Assembly (NCBI RefSeq): GCF_018882295.1
Contig: NZ_JACVOR010000002.1
Span: 868,001 to 932,000, forward strand
Origin: Polynucleobacter sp. 80A-SIGWE
Lineage (GTDB): Bacteria; Pseudomonadota; Gammaproteobacteria; Burkholderiales; Burkholderiaceae
Direction: 5' to 3'
DNA length: 64,000 nucleotides
In this document: positions 9,661 to 19,599 of the stretch, piece after piece
How the letters are laid out: each line of letters starts with the position of its first letter
How positions within the stretch are numbered: the stretch's first letter is position 1
Translations under genes and position numbers: made by a program
Notes under the pieces: generated by a model
Databases searched by the model: none
Seen by the model: only the letters and a program-made list of their open reading frames with translations
What the model was told of the DNA's origin: nothing

Positions 9661-11544
9661 TTAGGACTTTGCGCTTTGCTCGATGATGGTCTTAATTTGT
9701 GCCAAAACGCTTTGGTCTTCCATGGTGCTGATATCACCAGGATCACGTCCTTCAGCCACAGCCTGAAGTGCACGACGGACGATCTTGCCAGAACGGGTTT
9801 TAGGCAAAGCGGTCACCACGTAAACACGGCCCGGACGCGCAATCGCGCCCAATGTAGTGTCCACTGTCTTCATGCACTCCGCTTCCAAGGTGGCTGTATT
9901 TGAGGAATCTTTTGGAATCACAAATGCAATCGCTGCCTGACCCTTAAGTTTGTCCTCAATACCTACCACTGCCACTTCTGAGATATTTGGGTGGCTAGAA
10001 ATACTCTCTTCAATCTCACGGGTGCCTAAACGATGACCTGCAACGTTAATCACGTCATCGGTACGACCCAAGATAAAGAAGTAACCATCTTTGTCTTTAA
10101 TGCCCCAGTCAAAAGTGGAGTAAATGGTCTTGCCTGGAATGGTTTCCCAGTAGGTGCTAACAAAGCGTTTGTCATCACCCCAAACAGTTTGCATACAGCC
10201 TGGAGGCAATGGACCTTCAATTGCAATAACGCCCTTCTGATCTGGACCCAACTCTTCGGAAGTTGCATCATCGAGCAACTTCATGTTGTAACCAAATGAA
10301 GGAACGCCTGGTGAACCAAACTTATGCGGCATCACTTCTACGCCACGCTGAATTGCCAGCATTGGCCAACCTGTTTCAGTCTGCCAGTAGTTGTCCACGA
10401 TAGGCTTCTTGATCGCATCATGAATCCATGTCGCTGTTGGCTCATCCAAAGGCTCGCCTGCCAAGAACAAGGCGCGCAAACTGGACAGATCGTATTTAGT
10501 TAAAAACGCCGGATCTTGTTTCTTGAGAACTCGAACCGCAGTTGGTGCAGAGAACATGACTGACACTTTGTACTTCTCAACCAACTCCCACCAGATGCCT
10601 GCATCTGGGCGTAATGGCGTACCTTCATACATGATGGTTGCCATGCCATTGAGCAATGGCGCATAAATAATGTAGCTATGACCTACAACCCAACCGATGT
10701 CTGATGTACAGAACATGGTTTCGCCAGGATTACCGCAGAAGATGTGCTTCATGGTTGCAGCCAAAGCAACCGCATAACCACCGGTATCACGTTGAACACC
10801 CTTCGGCTTGCCAGTAGTGCCTGAGGTATACAGGATGTATGAAGTGTGAGTTGCATCAACCCACTCAATTGGAACTAAATCGTTAAGGTGCTTTTGACGC
10901 TCAGTAGCGTAATCCAAATCACGGCCAGCAACTGTAGTGAACTCAGTCAGACCGCGGTTCACAATCAATACCTTCTCAGGCTTGTAGCTAGCAAGCGTAA
11001 TTGCCTCATCGAGCAAAGGCTTATAAGGAACCGCTTTGCCACCACGTGCGCCTGCTTCTGCAGTCACAATCATTTTTGGTTTTGCATCATCAATACGTGA
11101 TGCCAAGCTATGGGAAGCAAAGCCTCCAAACACCACAGAGTGAATTGCGCCAATACGTGCACAAGCGAGCATTGCAAAACAAGCTTCGGCAATCATTGGC
11201 ATGTAGATCAATACACGATCGCCCTTTTTGACGCCATTAGCTTTATAGATTGCAGCCATACGATTAACTTCTTCGTAGAGCTCTTTGAATGTGTAGGCTT
11301 TTTCTAAATTGGTTTCTGTTGAAACAGCAACGAGAGCAATTTGATCGGGACGATCTTTAAGATGTCGATCAACTGCGTTGTAGCAAAGATTAGTTAGACC
11401 GCCTTCAAACCATTTCGCAAACGGAGGGTTTGCGTAATCCAGAACTTTATTAAATGGTTTTTCCCAGTGAATGAGTTTTGCCTGCTCTCCCCAGAATCCA
11501 TCTGGGTCTTTAATGGAGCGTTCGTGTTCTGATTTGTAGGACAT
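9661..11544 (-). CDS. prpE: Propionate-CoA ligase (propionyl-CoA synthetase)
   Basis: Activates propionate, and probably acetate less well, with ATP and CoA through an acyl-adenylate. From the ATG at 11544 it has 627 aa, the PrpE length. It carries the AMP-binding motif YTSGTTGKPKG, GEPLDEPT, NYWQTETGWP, the hinge segment GRTDDVINVAGHRLGTREIE and the catalytic lysine in the C-terminal SGKIVRR. The opening (SIKDPDGFWGEQAKLIHWEKPF) and the segment YKVSVMFSAPTAVRVLKK are PrpE-like rather than Acs-like. A TTG two codons upstream was rejected because AGG sits well only for the ATG. No other methylcitrate-cycle gene is nearby. Confidence 0.9.
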   Translation of the reverse strand: MSYKSEHERSIKDPDGFWGEQAKLIHWEKPFNKVLDYANPPFAKWFEGGLTNLCYNAVDRHLKDRPDQIALVAVSTETNLEKAYTFKELYEEVNRMAAIYKANGVKKGDRVLIYMPMIAEACFAMLACARIGAIHSVVFGGFASHSLASRIDDAKPKMIVTAEAGARGGKAVPYKPLLDEAITLASYKPEKVLIVNRGLTEFTTVAGRDLDYATERQKHLNDLVPIEWVDATHTSYILYTSGTTGKPKGVQRDTGGYAVALAATMKHIFCGNPGETMFCTSDIGWVVGHSYIIYAPLLNGMATIMYEGTPLRPDAGIWWELVEKYKVSVMFSAPTAVRVLKKQDPAFLTKYDLSSLRALFLAGEPLDEPTATWIHDAIKKPIVDNYWQTETGWPMLAIQRGVEVMPHKFGSPGVPSFGYNMKLLDDATSEELGPDQKGVIAIEGPLPPGCMQTVWGDDKRFVSTYWETIPGKTIYSTFDWGIKDKDGYFFILGRTDDVINVAGHRLGTREIEESISSHPNISEVAVVGIEDKLKGQAAIAFVIPKDSSNTATLEAECMKTVDTTLGAIARPGRVYVVTALPKTRSGKIVRRALQAVAEGRDPGDISTMEDQSVLAQIKTIIEQSAKS

Positions 11545-11579
11545 GGTCAACCTAAATAAGTAAATTAAAGTGTCTGGAC

Positions 11580-12989
11580 TTACTGAATCTTGCTAGCCCC
11601 TTTGCCATTGGAAACCTTGGCAGTCGAGCTAGACGTATTCGCAGACCCATTTTTCGCAGATTTTGCAAGCCCTGTCGATGCGGATTTATGCTGAGATGCA
11701 GCATTATTTGCAGAAGAATTACCCTTAGTAGCCCCTTTTACAGGTTTTACTACCGGGCATTTGGCCCCTTTTGCACATTTTTTAGGTGCTGGTGGTGCTG
11801 GCTTATCAAGGCTAAGGCTCCCATTTTCCGCCATCGCCATAGAAATATCGCCAGGTCTACGGCTGGTTTTTGGCACTAAAACGGTGGACCCAGAACGAAT
11901 GCGCATCCCCTTTGGAATGCCATTCACTTCTCGTAGGGTATCGGCATCAACGCCAAGAGTCTTGGCGCATTGATCTACAGATTCTGTTTTAGTCACCTGA
12001 ACCGCCGCCCACGAAGACAGTGGCTTGGTGTATTGCTTCAGATTTGCCTGGAAGATTTCAGCATGACCAAACGGCAGCAAAATCTGCTGGTTGGCATTAC
12101 TCAAAATGACTGGCTTATTAAAAGATGGGTTCAAACTATGAAACTCATCCGATGGAATCTCGGCTAACTTAATCGCCAGATCAACGTCGATATCACTACC
12201 AACATCTACCGCTACAAAGTAAGGATGGTTTTCTAGTTCAGGCAACACAATGCCGTATGCCTGAGGATCCAACACAATCTGTCGGTAGGCCATCAACTTA
12301 GGCACATAGTTACGCGTCTCATTCGGCATCTTGAGACTCAGGTAATCCGTCGGCAGTCCTGCTGCTAAATTACGTTTCTGCGCTTTAGAGACATTGCCCG
12401 CGCCCCAGTTGTAAGCAGCCAATGCAAGCTCCCAGCTACCGAACTGCTTATACAAACGTTGCAAGTAATCCAACGCAGCATCGGTGGATTGCAACACATC
12501 TCTGCGCTCATCTCTAAAGACGTTTTGCGTTAAACGAAAATCTTTGCCAGTGGCCGGCATGAATTGCCACAAGCCCATTGCCTTAGCGCTGGACTTTGCA
12601 TTTGTGACGAAGGCGCTCTCTACAAAAGGCAGTAAAGCGATCTCCGTTGGCATATTGCGCGCATTCACTTCCTGCACGATATAAAACAGATAACGAGATG
12701 AACGCGTCATTGAGCGATTCACATAATCAGGACGAGCACTAAGCCAACGCACTTGCTCAATTTCTAGCGGCGTATTCATCGGCTCCATCTCAAAGCCATC
12801 CCGAATACGAATCCAGAGATTGCTTGAAGGAGCATATAAGTCGCTGACAGACTGATTCTTCAGATTGACGCGTTTTGCTTTGGAGGCACGCGGATCCTGA
12901 CGCGTCGGCGTGTCAGAAGACCAGTCCCCAGTACTTGCACAACCCGAGAGTGCGGCAATCAGCAAGATCACCGCATAGCGCCACAACAT
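11580..12989 (-). CDS. mltD: Membrane-bound lytic murein transglycosylase D-like lipoprotein
   Basis: Cleaves peptidoglycan glycan strands, forming 1,6-anhydro ends. In the 469 aa a lipobox LSGC places the lipid-modified cysteine at C17. The transglycosylase domain contains PFVESAF with the catalytic Glu and GLWQFMPATG. C-terminal of it are a degenerate LysM-like region and a clearer LysM repeat (around SVDQCAKTLGVDADTLREVN and the LVPK end), then a low-complexity tail of about 80 residues rich in Lys, Ser, Ala, Gly and Asn. The start ATG overlaps the gloB stop by one base (TGATG). An in-frame GTG-type extension upstream would disrupt the signal peptide. gloB-mltD adjacency is the same as in E. 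coli. Confidence 0.92.
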   Translation of the reverse strand: MLWRYAVILLIAALSGCASTGDWSSDTPTRQDPRASKAKRVNLKNQSVSDLYAPSSNLWIRIRDGFEMEPMNTPLEIEQVRWLSARPDYVNRSMTRSSRYLFYIVQEVNARNMPTEIALLPFVESAFVTNAKSSAKAMGLWQFMPATGKDFRLTQNVFRDERRDVLQSTDAALDYLQRLYKQFGSWELALAAYNWGAGNVSKAQKRNLAAGLPTDYLSLKMPNETRNYVPKLMAYRQIVLDPQAYGIVLPELENHPYFVAVDVGSDIDVDLAIKLAEIPSDEFHSLNPSFNKPVILSNANQQILLPFGHAEIFQANLKQYTKPLSSWAAVQVTKTESVDQCAKTLGVDADTLREVNGIPKGMRIRSGSTVLVPKTSRRPGDISMAMAENGSLSLDKPAPPAPKKCAKGAKCPVVKPVKGATKGNSSANNAASQHKSASTGLAKSAKNGSANTSSSTAKVSNGKGASKIQ

Positions 12990-13795
12990 CAGAACCGATC
13001 CTTCCAAGCCCGGATCACCGCCAAAACATGTGCAGGCGTAGGCAGTGATTTCTCACCAGAGACTTCAAGTGCGGCATCAATGACGGCCTGTTGATCACAA
13101 CGCATGAATGGATTGACTTGCAACTCTTGTCCGATAGTCGTAGGCAAGGTTGGGAGATGTTGGTCGCGCAGAGCCTTGGCAGTTTCCGCCCAAGTAATGA
13201 GGTTCGCATTGTTAGGCTCAACCGCTAATGCGAAGCGAATATTAGATAAGGTGTATTCATGAGTGCAATAGACCAAGGTATTTTTTGGCAAGGCAATGAA
13301 CTTAGCGAGGGACTGACTCATCTGCGTTGGAGTTCCCTCAAACAAACGACCGCATCCTGATGCGAATAAGGTGTCGCCACAGAACAGCATAGGCTCAACC
13401 ACATTGGCCTGCATGTTTGCAAAGTAAGCAATGTGGGTCAAGGTATGACCTGGCACTTCGTAAACCTCAAGGCTAATACGTGGTGCAGCCACCTCAATCT
13501 TGTCGGCCTCCATCATGACATTCGTGCGGCCAGGAATATCAATATTGGCAGGACCGTAAACCGGGACTGATCCCAGCGCCTGTAATAGATTTAGGATGCC
13601 GCCCGTATGGTCAGCATGGTGATGGGTAATTAAAATACCCGTCAGAGTCAGATTTTTCTGTTCGAGGTATTGCAGTACTGGGGCAGCATCACCTGGATCC
13701 ACAATCAAGGCGGATTGCCCATCATGGATACACCAGATGTAGTTGTCATCAAAGGCCGGTATCGGCCAAACCTGCAATAAAGTATTCTTCACCAT
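12989..13795 (-). CDS. gloB: Hydroxyacylglutathione hydrolase (glyoxalase II)
   Basis: Hydrolyses S-D-lactoylglutathione to glutathione and D-lactate, the last step of methylglyoxal detoxification. The 268 aa have the metallo-beta-lactamase fold with the two-metal motif THHHADHTGG near residue 57, then GHTLTHIAY, FCGDTLFASGCGRLFEGT and YCTHEYTLSN, all typical of GloB. The start at 13795 is only six bases from the start of the divergent methyltransferase gene, so promoter elements must lie inside coding sequence. Confidence 0.95.
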   Translation of the reverse strand: MVKNTLLQVWPIPAFDDNYIWCIHDGQSALIVDPGDAAPVLQYLEQKNLTLTGILITHHHADHTGGILNLLQALGSVPVYGPANIDIPGRTNVMMEADKIEVAAPRISLEVYEVPGHTLTHIAYFANMQANVVEPMLFCGDTLFASGCGRLFEGTPTQMSQSLAKFIALPKNTLVYCTHEYTLSNIRFALAVEPNNANLITWAETAKALRDQHLPTLPTTIGQELQVNPFMRCDQQAVIDAALEVSGEKSLPTPAHVLAVIRAWKDRF

Positions 13796-13801
13796 AGACC
13801 G

Positions 13802-14617
13802 ATGATACCAACCCCACCCTCCCCATCTCAGATGCCTGCACCACCATGGAGTTCATGGGAAAAGTGGCTGCAATCACCTCCTGGACGCTATGTGCTTGCC
13901 TGGGAGCAGAAATGCTTCAATCAAATCGTGGCTGATGTCTTTGGTTTTTATGCCGTACAGATCGGTTTGCCACAAATCAATACCTTGGCAGAAAATCGCA
14001 TGCCTTTGCATGCCCTGTTGATTCATTCAAATGACCGGCAAAAACACGCTAGTGAATTTAACTGGCATCAGGTCGAAGGCAATGCTAACGAGTTACCTTT
14101 TGCATCTGAAACCATCGACTTATTAGTACTTCCACATGTCTTGGAATTCGCTGCTGATCCCCATCAAATTCTGCGAGAGGCTGAGCGCGTGCTCCGCCCT
14201 GAGGGCCGCCTGATTATTTCGGGCTTTAACCCAGCTAGCCTTTGGGGGATGCGCCAATACCTCAGCCGACTCATCGGTAGCCCCTACTTACCAAGAGATG
14301 GGCAATTTATTGGCCTCCTCAGAATTAAAGATTGGTTACAGCTGTTGAACTTCTCATTAGACCGAGGTCATTTTGGTTGCTACAAGCTCCCCTTAAGCGG
14401 TGAGTCCGGCATGGGCAGAATGGACTTTATGGAGCCTGCTGGTAACCGCTGGTGGCCTATTTTTGGGGCTGTATTCGTGGTTTCCGCGATTAAGCGCCAA
14501 CAAGGGATCCGCCTCATTGGGCAGGTTCAGGGCTTGCGCATTCCAGCAATTACCCAACTAAGCCCAGCCGCTGAAAGCCGTCAGAACCTCACTAATCACC
14601 AAGACCAAGTAAATTAA
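13802..14617 (+). CDS. YafS-like class I SAM-dependent methyltransferase
   Basis: 271-aa protein resembling E. coli YafS by motif order and position. A [17 protein letters not shown]-terminal motif is followed by [19 protein letters not shown], then [26 protein letters not shown] (methyltransferase motifs around strand beta-5) and [10 protein letters not shown]. It probably uses SAM, but the substrate is unknown. It lies between gloB and rnhA exactly as yafS does in E. coli. The ATG at 13802 has no clear ribosome site; ATG 13832 (residue 11) is an alternative and the conserved part begins after both. Confidence 0.85.
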   Translation: MIPTPPSPSQMPAPPWSSWEKWLQSPPGRYVLAWEQKCFNQIVADVFGFYAVQIGLPQINTLAENRMPLHALLIHSNDRQKHASEFNWHQVEGNANELPFASETIDLLVLPHVLEFAADPHQILREAERVLRPEGRLIISGFNPASLWGMRQYLSRLIGSPYLPRDGQFIGLLRIKDWLQLLNFSLDRGHFGCYKLPLSGESGMGRMDFMEPAGNRWWPIFGAVFVVSAIKRQQGIRLIGQVQGLRIPAITQLSPAAESRQNLTNHQDQVN

Positions 14618-14621
14618 CGAT

Positions 14622-15077
14622 ATGCCCCACACCAAATCTCTCCCACATATCGTCATTTATACCGATGGAGCCTGCAAAGGCAATCCCGGTCCAGGGGGTT
14701 GGGGTGCGGTTCTGCGCTCCGGGGGGCATGAAAAGCATTTGCATGGGGGTGCCGAGCACACCACCAATAACCGTATGGAAATTAGTGCGGTTATTCATGC
14801 ATTACGGGCTCTTAAGCAAACCAGCTCGGTTGAGCTATGGACTGACTCTCAATACGTCCAAAAAGGTGTAACAGAATGGCTAGAAGGCTGGAAAAAGAGA
14901 GGCTGGAAGACGGCCAGCAAGGATCCAGTCAAAAATGCTGATTTATGGCAAGAATTGGATGCCCTTATCCCTGATCACAAGATCTCTTGGCATTGGGTGC
15001 GCGGACACAATGGCCACCCCGGAAATGAGCTAGCTGACCTCTTGGCAAACAAGGGCGTAGAGGAATTTCTGCCTTAA
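14622..15077 (+). CDS. rnhA: Ribonuclease HI
   Basis: Degrades the RNA strand of RNA-DNA hybrids (primers, R-loops). The 151 aa match the family. The catalytic acidic set is D15 ([11 protein letters not shown]), E53 (NNRMEISAV), D75 (WTDSQYV) and D139 (GNELADLLA), with the flexible-loop H129 ([10 protein letters not shown]). The start is four bases after the methyltransferase stop, so the two are probably co-transcribed. In E. coli the next gene would be dnaQ; here an RND efflux pair intervenes. Confidence 0.97.
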   Translation: MPHTKSLPHIVIYTDGACKGNPGPGGWGAVLRSGGHEKHLHGGAEHTTNNRMEISAVIHALRALKQTSSVELWTDSQYVQKGVTEWLEGWKKRGWKTASKDPVKNADLWQELDALIPDHKISWHWVRGHNGHPGNELADLLANKGVEEFLP

Positions 15078-15193
15078 GCTGGATAGGTGTTGGGAAGCCC
15101 GTTTTTGACGGTCTTATGAGAGAATGAACGCATTCAGAGCTGGTACAGAATTCACCGCTAAACCCATATAGAACCAAGAAAAACGCCGAGACC

Positions 15194-16504
15194 GTGTCAA
15201 AAATTGAATCAGCCTTAGACAAAGTAGTTGCCAAATTACCCGCACTTAAAAATTCGGTAAAGGCGAGCTTATGCAAGCTTTGGCAAAAGCTCTCCCCCTA
15301 CATCGATAAAGCCAAAAAAATAGACTACGCGACAGCGAAAGAATTCACCATTAAATACAAGTGGCGCATTTTGGTGGTGTTGGTTGTTTTGTATGCCGGC
15401 TCTAAGGCAATCGATTACTTCTTCCCTGCTACCGGTAAAACAGGTGGGCCACAAACCATTACGAGCGTGGTTGTCGAGAAAAAAAATATCCCTTTAATTA
15501 TTGAGGCTACAGGCACAATTATTTCCAGCAGCATTGTCGATATTCGCCCGATGACTACCAACACAGTCAAAACAATCCACATTAAGGATGGGCAAGAGGT
15601 TAAAGAAGGTGAACTCCTATTCACACTCGATGATCGCAACGATCGTGCCAACTATGAGAAATTAAAAGCGTTAGCAGATGATGCTCAAAAGCAATATCTA
15701 CGCGCCAAAGAATTAGTCGCTAAAAACTTTATCTCTAAAGCTGCCTTAGAAACTTCACTTGCTAATGCAAAGTCAGCGCAAGCAGCAGCTCGCTCTGCTG
15801 AGGTTCAACTCTCCTATGACTCTATCCGCTCTCCAATTGCAGGACGCGCGGGCATCATTAACGTATTTCCAGGGTCACTAGTACAGGCAAGCAATGTGGT
15901 GACCACTGCAACTAGCTCTACCGCAACCTCTAGCGTTGGATCCATGGTGACCATCACCCAATTAAATCCAATTAACGTTCAATTTGTGGTGCCTGAGAAA
16001 GACATTCCTTTATTAATGGAAGACAAGCAGGCCGACGTCCCACTTAAAGTAAAGGTGAGTGTTGGCAATGACGCCAAATCCGTTTACGAGGGCCAAGTAA
16101 CGGTGATTGATAACCAGGTAGACCCTAGCATTGCAGCAGTCCGTGTGCGAGCCCAAATTCCAAATGAGAAGATGACTTTATTGCCAGGGCAATTTGCTCG
16201 CGTCTCATTAAATGCCAATACCCTCAAGGATGCTATTGCAGTGCCATCTGAAGCTATTGTGATCAGCCCGAAAGGTCGCCTGGTTTATGTAGTCGATAAG
16301 GATGACAAGGTTCAGTCCAAACCAATCAAGGTGATCTACGAATATCAAGGCACCTCTGTCATTAGTGGTATTGAGTCCGGCTCACGTGTAGTTGTTGAGG
16401 GCAAGCAAAACTTGCGTCCCGGTAGCAAGATTCGCGAAGCAAAAAAACAAACTCCTGCATCCACTCCAGCTAAGGCAGCGGCTCCTGCTCCTGAGACAAA
16501 ATGA
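15194..16504 (+). CDS. RND efflux periplasmic adaptor (membrane fusion protein)
   Basis: Couples an inner-membrane RND pump to an outer-membrane channel. The start is GTG at 15194. In the 436 aa the first 56 residues are unusual: a cytoplasmic segment with 13 lysines before the single membrane helix (about 57-72). After this comes the HlyD/MFP body: barrel-sandwich hybrid (about 95-130 and 210-230), a short helical hairpin rich in Ala and Lys (about 150-200), then beta-barrel and membrane-proximal domains, ending in a Pro/Ala-rich tail. The gene overlaps the pump gene by four bases (ATGA). No outer-membrane factor gene is in the window, so a shared TolC-like channel is likely. Confidence 0.92.
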   Translation: MSKIESALDKVVAKLPALKNSVKASLCKLWQKLSPYIDKAKKIDYATAKEFTIKYKWRILVVLVVLYAGSKAIDYFFPATGKTGGPQTITSVVVEKKNIPLIIEATGTIISSSIVDIRPMTTNTVKTIHIKDGQEVKEGELLFTLDDRNDRANYEKLKALADDAQKQYLRAKELVAKNFISKAALETSLANAKSAQAAARSAEVQLSYDSIRSPIAGRAGIINVFPGSLVQASNVVTTATSSTATSSVGSMVTITQLNPINVQFVVPEKDIPLLMEDKQADVPLKVKVSVGNDAKSVYEGQVTVIDNQVDPSIAAVRVRAQIPNEKMTLLPGQFARVSLNANTLKDAIAVPSEAIVISPKGRLVYVVDKDDKVQSKPIKVIYEYQGTSVISGIESGSRVVVEGKQNLRPGSKIREAKKQTPASTPAKAAAPAPETK

Positions 16505-19500
16505 CGCTTTCTGAGTTATGTATTAGACGCCCCGTGATGACGGTGCTGTTGTCGATTGCAACAGTGATCGCCGGTACCGTTGCTTACTTCAAGATTCCGG
16601 TTGCAGCGCTACCTAGCTTTAACACCCCCATTATTTCTGTCAGCGCCAGTCTTCCTGGAGCAGCCCCAGAAAATATGGCGTCTTCTGTAGCGTTGCCACT
16701 AGAAAAAGAATTCTCAACGATTGATGGCATCAAAGTCATTAGCTCAACCAATACACTTGGTTCGACTAGCATCACACTCGAGTTTACGAACGACCGTGAT
16801 ATTGATAAAGCAGCAGTCGATGTACAAGCAGCCCTCCTTCGAGCACAAAGAAGACTTCCGATTGAAATGACGGTGCCACCGTCCTACCGCAAAATCAATC
16901 CTGCAGATACAGCGGTGCTCGTGATTCGAATGAGCTCGCCATCGATGAGCCTTTCTGAGATCAATGCTTACGCGGAAAACCTACTAGCACCATCGTTGTC
17001 CACAATCACTGGCGTTTCACAGGTCTTGGTTTATGGGGCTAAGCGCTATGCCGTTCGCGTCAGCGCACGACCAGATGCTTTAGGTAACCGAAATATCACC
17101 ATGGAAGAATTGGCGCTTGCAATCAACAAGGCCAATACCAATAGTCCCGTAGGCACCTTAGATGGCCCACGTCAGCTCATCACGATTTACGCCAATCCCC
17201 AGCTTGTCAAAGCAGATGAATTCGCCAACCTCGTCATTGCTCAACGCAACGGCCTACCCGTCTACCTCAGAGATGTGGCTGATGTGCAGGAAAGCTTTGA
17301 GGACGTCAAGACTTTTGCCACTTCGGGCGGTGAGCGCTCAATTGCGATTGGCATCATGCGTCAGCCAAATGCTAATACGGTTGATGTGGTTGCGGCCGTC
17401 AAAAAATTACTGCCGACGTTCAAAGAGCAGATGCCAGCATCTATTCAACTGACATTGATTAATGACCGCTCCCTATCGATTATTGAAGCGATTCATGACG
17501 TTAATTTGACACTAGCACTCACCATTCTTTTGGTGGTCTTGGTGATCTTCTTATTCCTCAAGCGTCTTTCTGCAACTCTCATCCCTTCCGTTAGCTTGCC
17601 AATCTCGCTGATTGGCGCTTTCTTCTTGCTCTATTTTTTAGGCTACAGCTTAGATAACATTTCTTTATTGGGCATCACGCTTGCGGTTGGTCTTGTAGTA
17701 GACGATGCGATTGTTGTTCTTGAAAACATCATGCGCTATATCGAGCAAGGCATGGATCCACTAAAGGCTTCACTCAAGGGCAGTAAAGAGGTGGGCTTCA
17801 CCATCATCTCCATTTCGATTTCTTTAGTGGCAGTGTTCATCCCCCTATTCTTTATGGCCGGTCCAATTGGCCTACTCTTTAGAGAGTTTGCGGTAGTAGT
17901 GTCGCTGTCCATTTTGGTATCAGCAGTTGTCTCCCTCACAATCGTACCCCTACTCTGCAGTCGCTTTTTGCCTAAGCCCGGTGATCACCCAAAAGAATAT
18001 GCCATCACCAAAAAGTTTGATCGTATTTTTGATTACTCACTCAAAACCTATATTCACTATCTTGATCTCGCATTAGCCAATCGAAAAAAAGTATTGTGGG
18101 GAGCGATTGCTTCCTTCTTCATCACGATTGCCCTATTTGTCTATAGTCCAAAAGGCTTTTTTCCCGAAGAGGATATTGGTCAAATTACGGCAACTACTGA
18201 AGCTTCTGAGGACACATCCTTTAAAACCATGCTGGCACTTCAAGATCGTGCGGCAGAGATCGTTAATAACGATCCGAATGTGGCTAACTCAATCTCCATC
18301 TTGGGTGGTGGTCAAAGCGCTGGACGCAATACAGGACGTTTTTTCATCATCCTCAAGCCTAAGGGCGATCGCGAGAAGATGAGCAAGGTTATCGAAGGAT
18401 TGCGCAATAAGTTCAAAGAGATACCAGGCTTGCAGGTGTACATGCGCCCAGTTCAAAATTTACAGCTTGGTGGACGCAGCAGTAAGAGTCGCTATCAATT
18501 TACTTTGCAGAGTGTTGGTTTTGAGGGCGTTAATGAATGGGCTGATAAGCTCGCTCAAAAAATGCGTGCTGACCCCATCTTCCGCGATGTGACAAGCGAC
18601 TCACAACTGAAAGGCTTAAACGTCAAGATCGAAATCAATCGTGAGCAAGCAGCTAGCGCAGGAGTCACCATTGCCGATATTCGTAATGCACTCTACAACT
18701 CCTTTGGTGAGCGGCAGGTATCCACAATCTATACGCCGGTGAATACCTATTACGTCATTTTAGAAACTGCTGAGAATGATCGTCAATTTGAAACAGATCT
18801 GAATAAGGTATATGTCAGAGGTCGCGCTACTGATAAGTTAATCCCCCTATCAAGCTTGGCCAGCTTTGTTCGCACCATCGGACCGACAGCTGTGAACCAT
18901 CAAGGTCAAATTCCAGCGGTAACGATCTCCTTTAACTTAGCTCCAGATGTCTTCCTAGGCGATGCCACTAAAGCAATTGATGGATTTGTTAAAGAAGTTG
19001 GATTGCCACCTTCGATCATTACGAGCTATGGTGGTGATGCTGCCGTATTTAAAGATAATCAATCCGGTCAAATCATACTGATCTTGGCGGCACTGGGCGT
19101 GATTTATATATTGCTAGGGGTGCTCTATGAGAGCTACATTCACCCACTAACTATCCTGGCAGGACTGCCCTCCGCTGCGATTGGCGCCATCTTGTCTTTG
19201 CGCATCTTTGGATTTGAATTAACGATTGTTGCTTCGATTGGTATTTTGCTGCTCATTGGTATTGTGAAAAAGAATGCGATTTTGATGATCGACTTTGCCT
19301 TGGATGCACAGCGTAATCAAGGTATGTCGCCAGAGAAGGCGATTCGTGAAGCTTGTATCTTGCGTTTCCGCCCCATCATGATGACAACGATCGCCGCACT
19401 GATGGGCGCCCTACCGATTGCCCTAGGTTTAGGTGCTGGCGCAGAATTGCGTCAACCACTTGGCATTAGCGTTGCAGGCGGACTCATCTTCTCGCAGTTT

Positions 19501-19599
19501 GTAACACTCATCATCACACCTGTGATCTATCTATATTTAGATAAATACGCAGGTAATGGCCCAATGGAAATCCCCCCATCTGTTTTAGAAGGCACCTAA
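16501..19599 (+). CDS. RND-family multidrug efflux permease (HAE1 type)
   Basis: Proton-driven inner-membrane pump. The 1032 aa match the AcrB/MexF/MdtB class. It begins LSELCIRRPVMTVLLSIATV (first helix), has two large periplasmic loops, and carries the helix-4 motif GLVVDDAIVVLEN whose paired Asp residues form part of the proton relay, and in the second half GIVKKNAILMIDFA. The C-terminus RPIMMTTIAALMGALPIAL is also family-typical. It is translationally coupled to the adaptor at its start and to dnaQ at its end (one-base overlap TAATG). Substrates cannot be read from sequence. Confidence 0.93.
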   Translation: MTLSELCIRRPVMTVLLSIATVIAGTVAYFKIPVAALPSFNTPIISVSASLPGAAPENMASSVALPLEKEFSTIDGIKVISSTNTLGSTSITLEFTNDRDIDKAAVDVQAALLRAQRRLPIEMTVPPSYRKINPADTAVLVIRMSSPSMSLSEINAYAENLLAPSLSTITGVSQVLVYGAKRYAVRVSARPDALGNRNITMEELALAINKANTNSPVGTLDGPRQLITIYANPQLVKADEFANLVIAQRNGLPVYLRDVADVQESFEDVKTFATSGGERSIAIGIMRQPNANTVDVVAAVKKLLPTFKEQMPASIQLTLINDRSLSIIEAIHDVNLTLALTILLVVLVIFLFLKRLSATLIPSVSLPISLIGAFFLLYFLGYSLDNISLLGITLAVGLVVDDAIVVLENIMRYIEQGMDPLKASLKGSKEVGFTIISISISLVAVFIPLFFMAGPIGLLFREFAVVVSLSILVSAVVSLTIVPLLCSRFLPKPGDHPKEYAITKKFDRIFDYSLKTYIHYLDLALANRKKVLWGAIASFFITIALFVYSPKGFFPEEDIGQITATTEASEDTSFKTMLALQDRAAEIVNNDPNVANSISILGGGQSAGRNTGRFFIILKPKGDREKMSKVIEGLRNKFKEIPGLQVYMRPVQNLQLGGRSSKSRYQFTLQSVGFEGVNEWADKLAQKMRADPIFRDVTSDSQLKGLNVKIEINREQAASAGVTIADIRNALYNSFGERQVSTIYTPVNTYYVILETAENDRQFETDLNKVYVRGRATDKLIPLSSLASFVRTIGPTAVNHQGQIPAVTISFNLAPDVFLGDATKAIDGFVKEVGLPPSIITSYGGDAAVFKDNQSGQIILILAALGVIYILLGVLYESYIHPLTILAGLPSAAIGAILSLRIFGFELTIVASIGILLLIGIVKKNAILMIDFALDAQRNQGMSPEKAIREACILRFRPIMMTTIAALMGALPIALGLGAGAELRQPLGISVAGGLIFSQFVTLIITPVIYLYLDKYAGNGPMEIPPSVLEGT

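Noticed and set aside
9661..11544. Acetyl-CoA synthetase (acs) as the name of this ligase
   Set aside because: Length and several motifs agree better with PrpE; substrate choice is not certain but acs was judged less likely.
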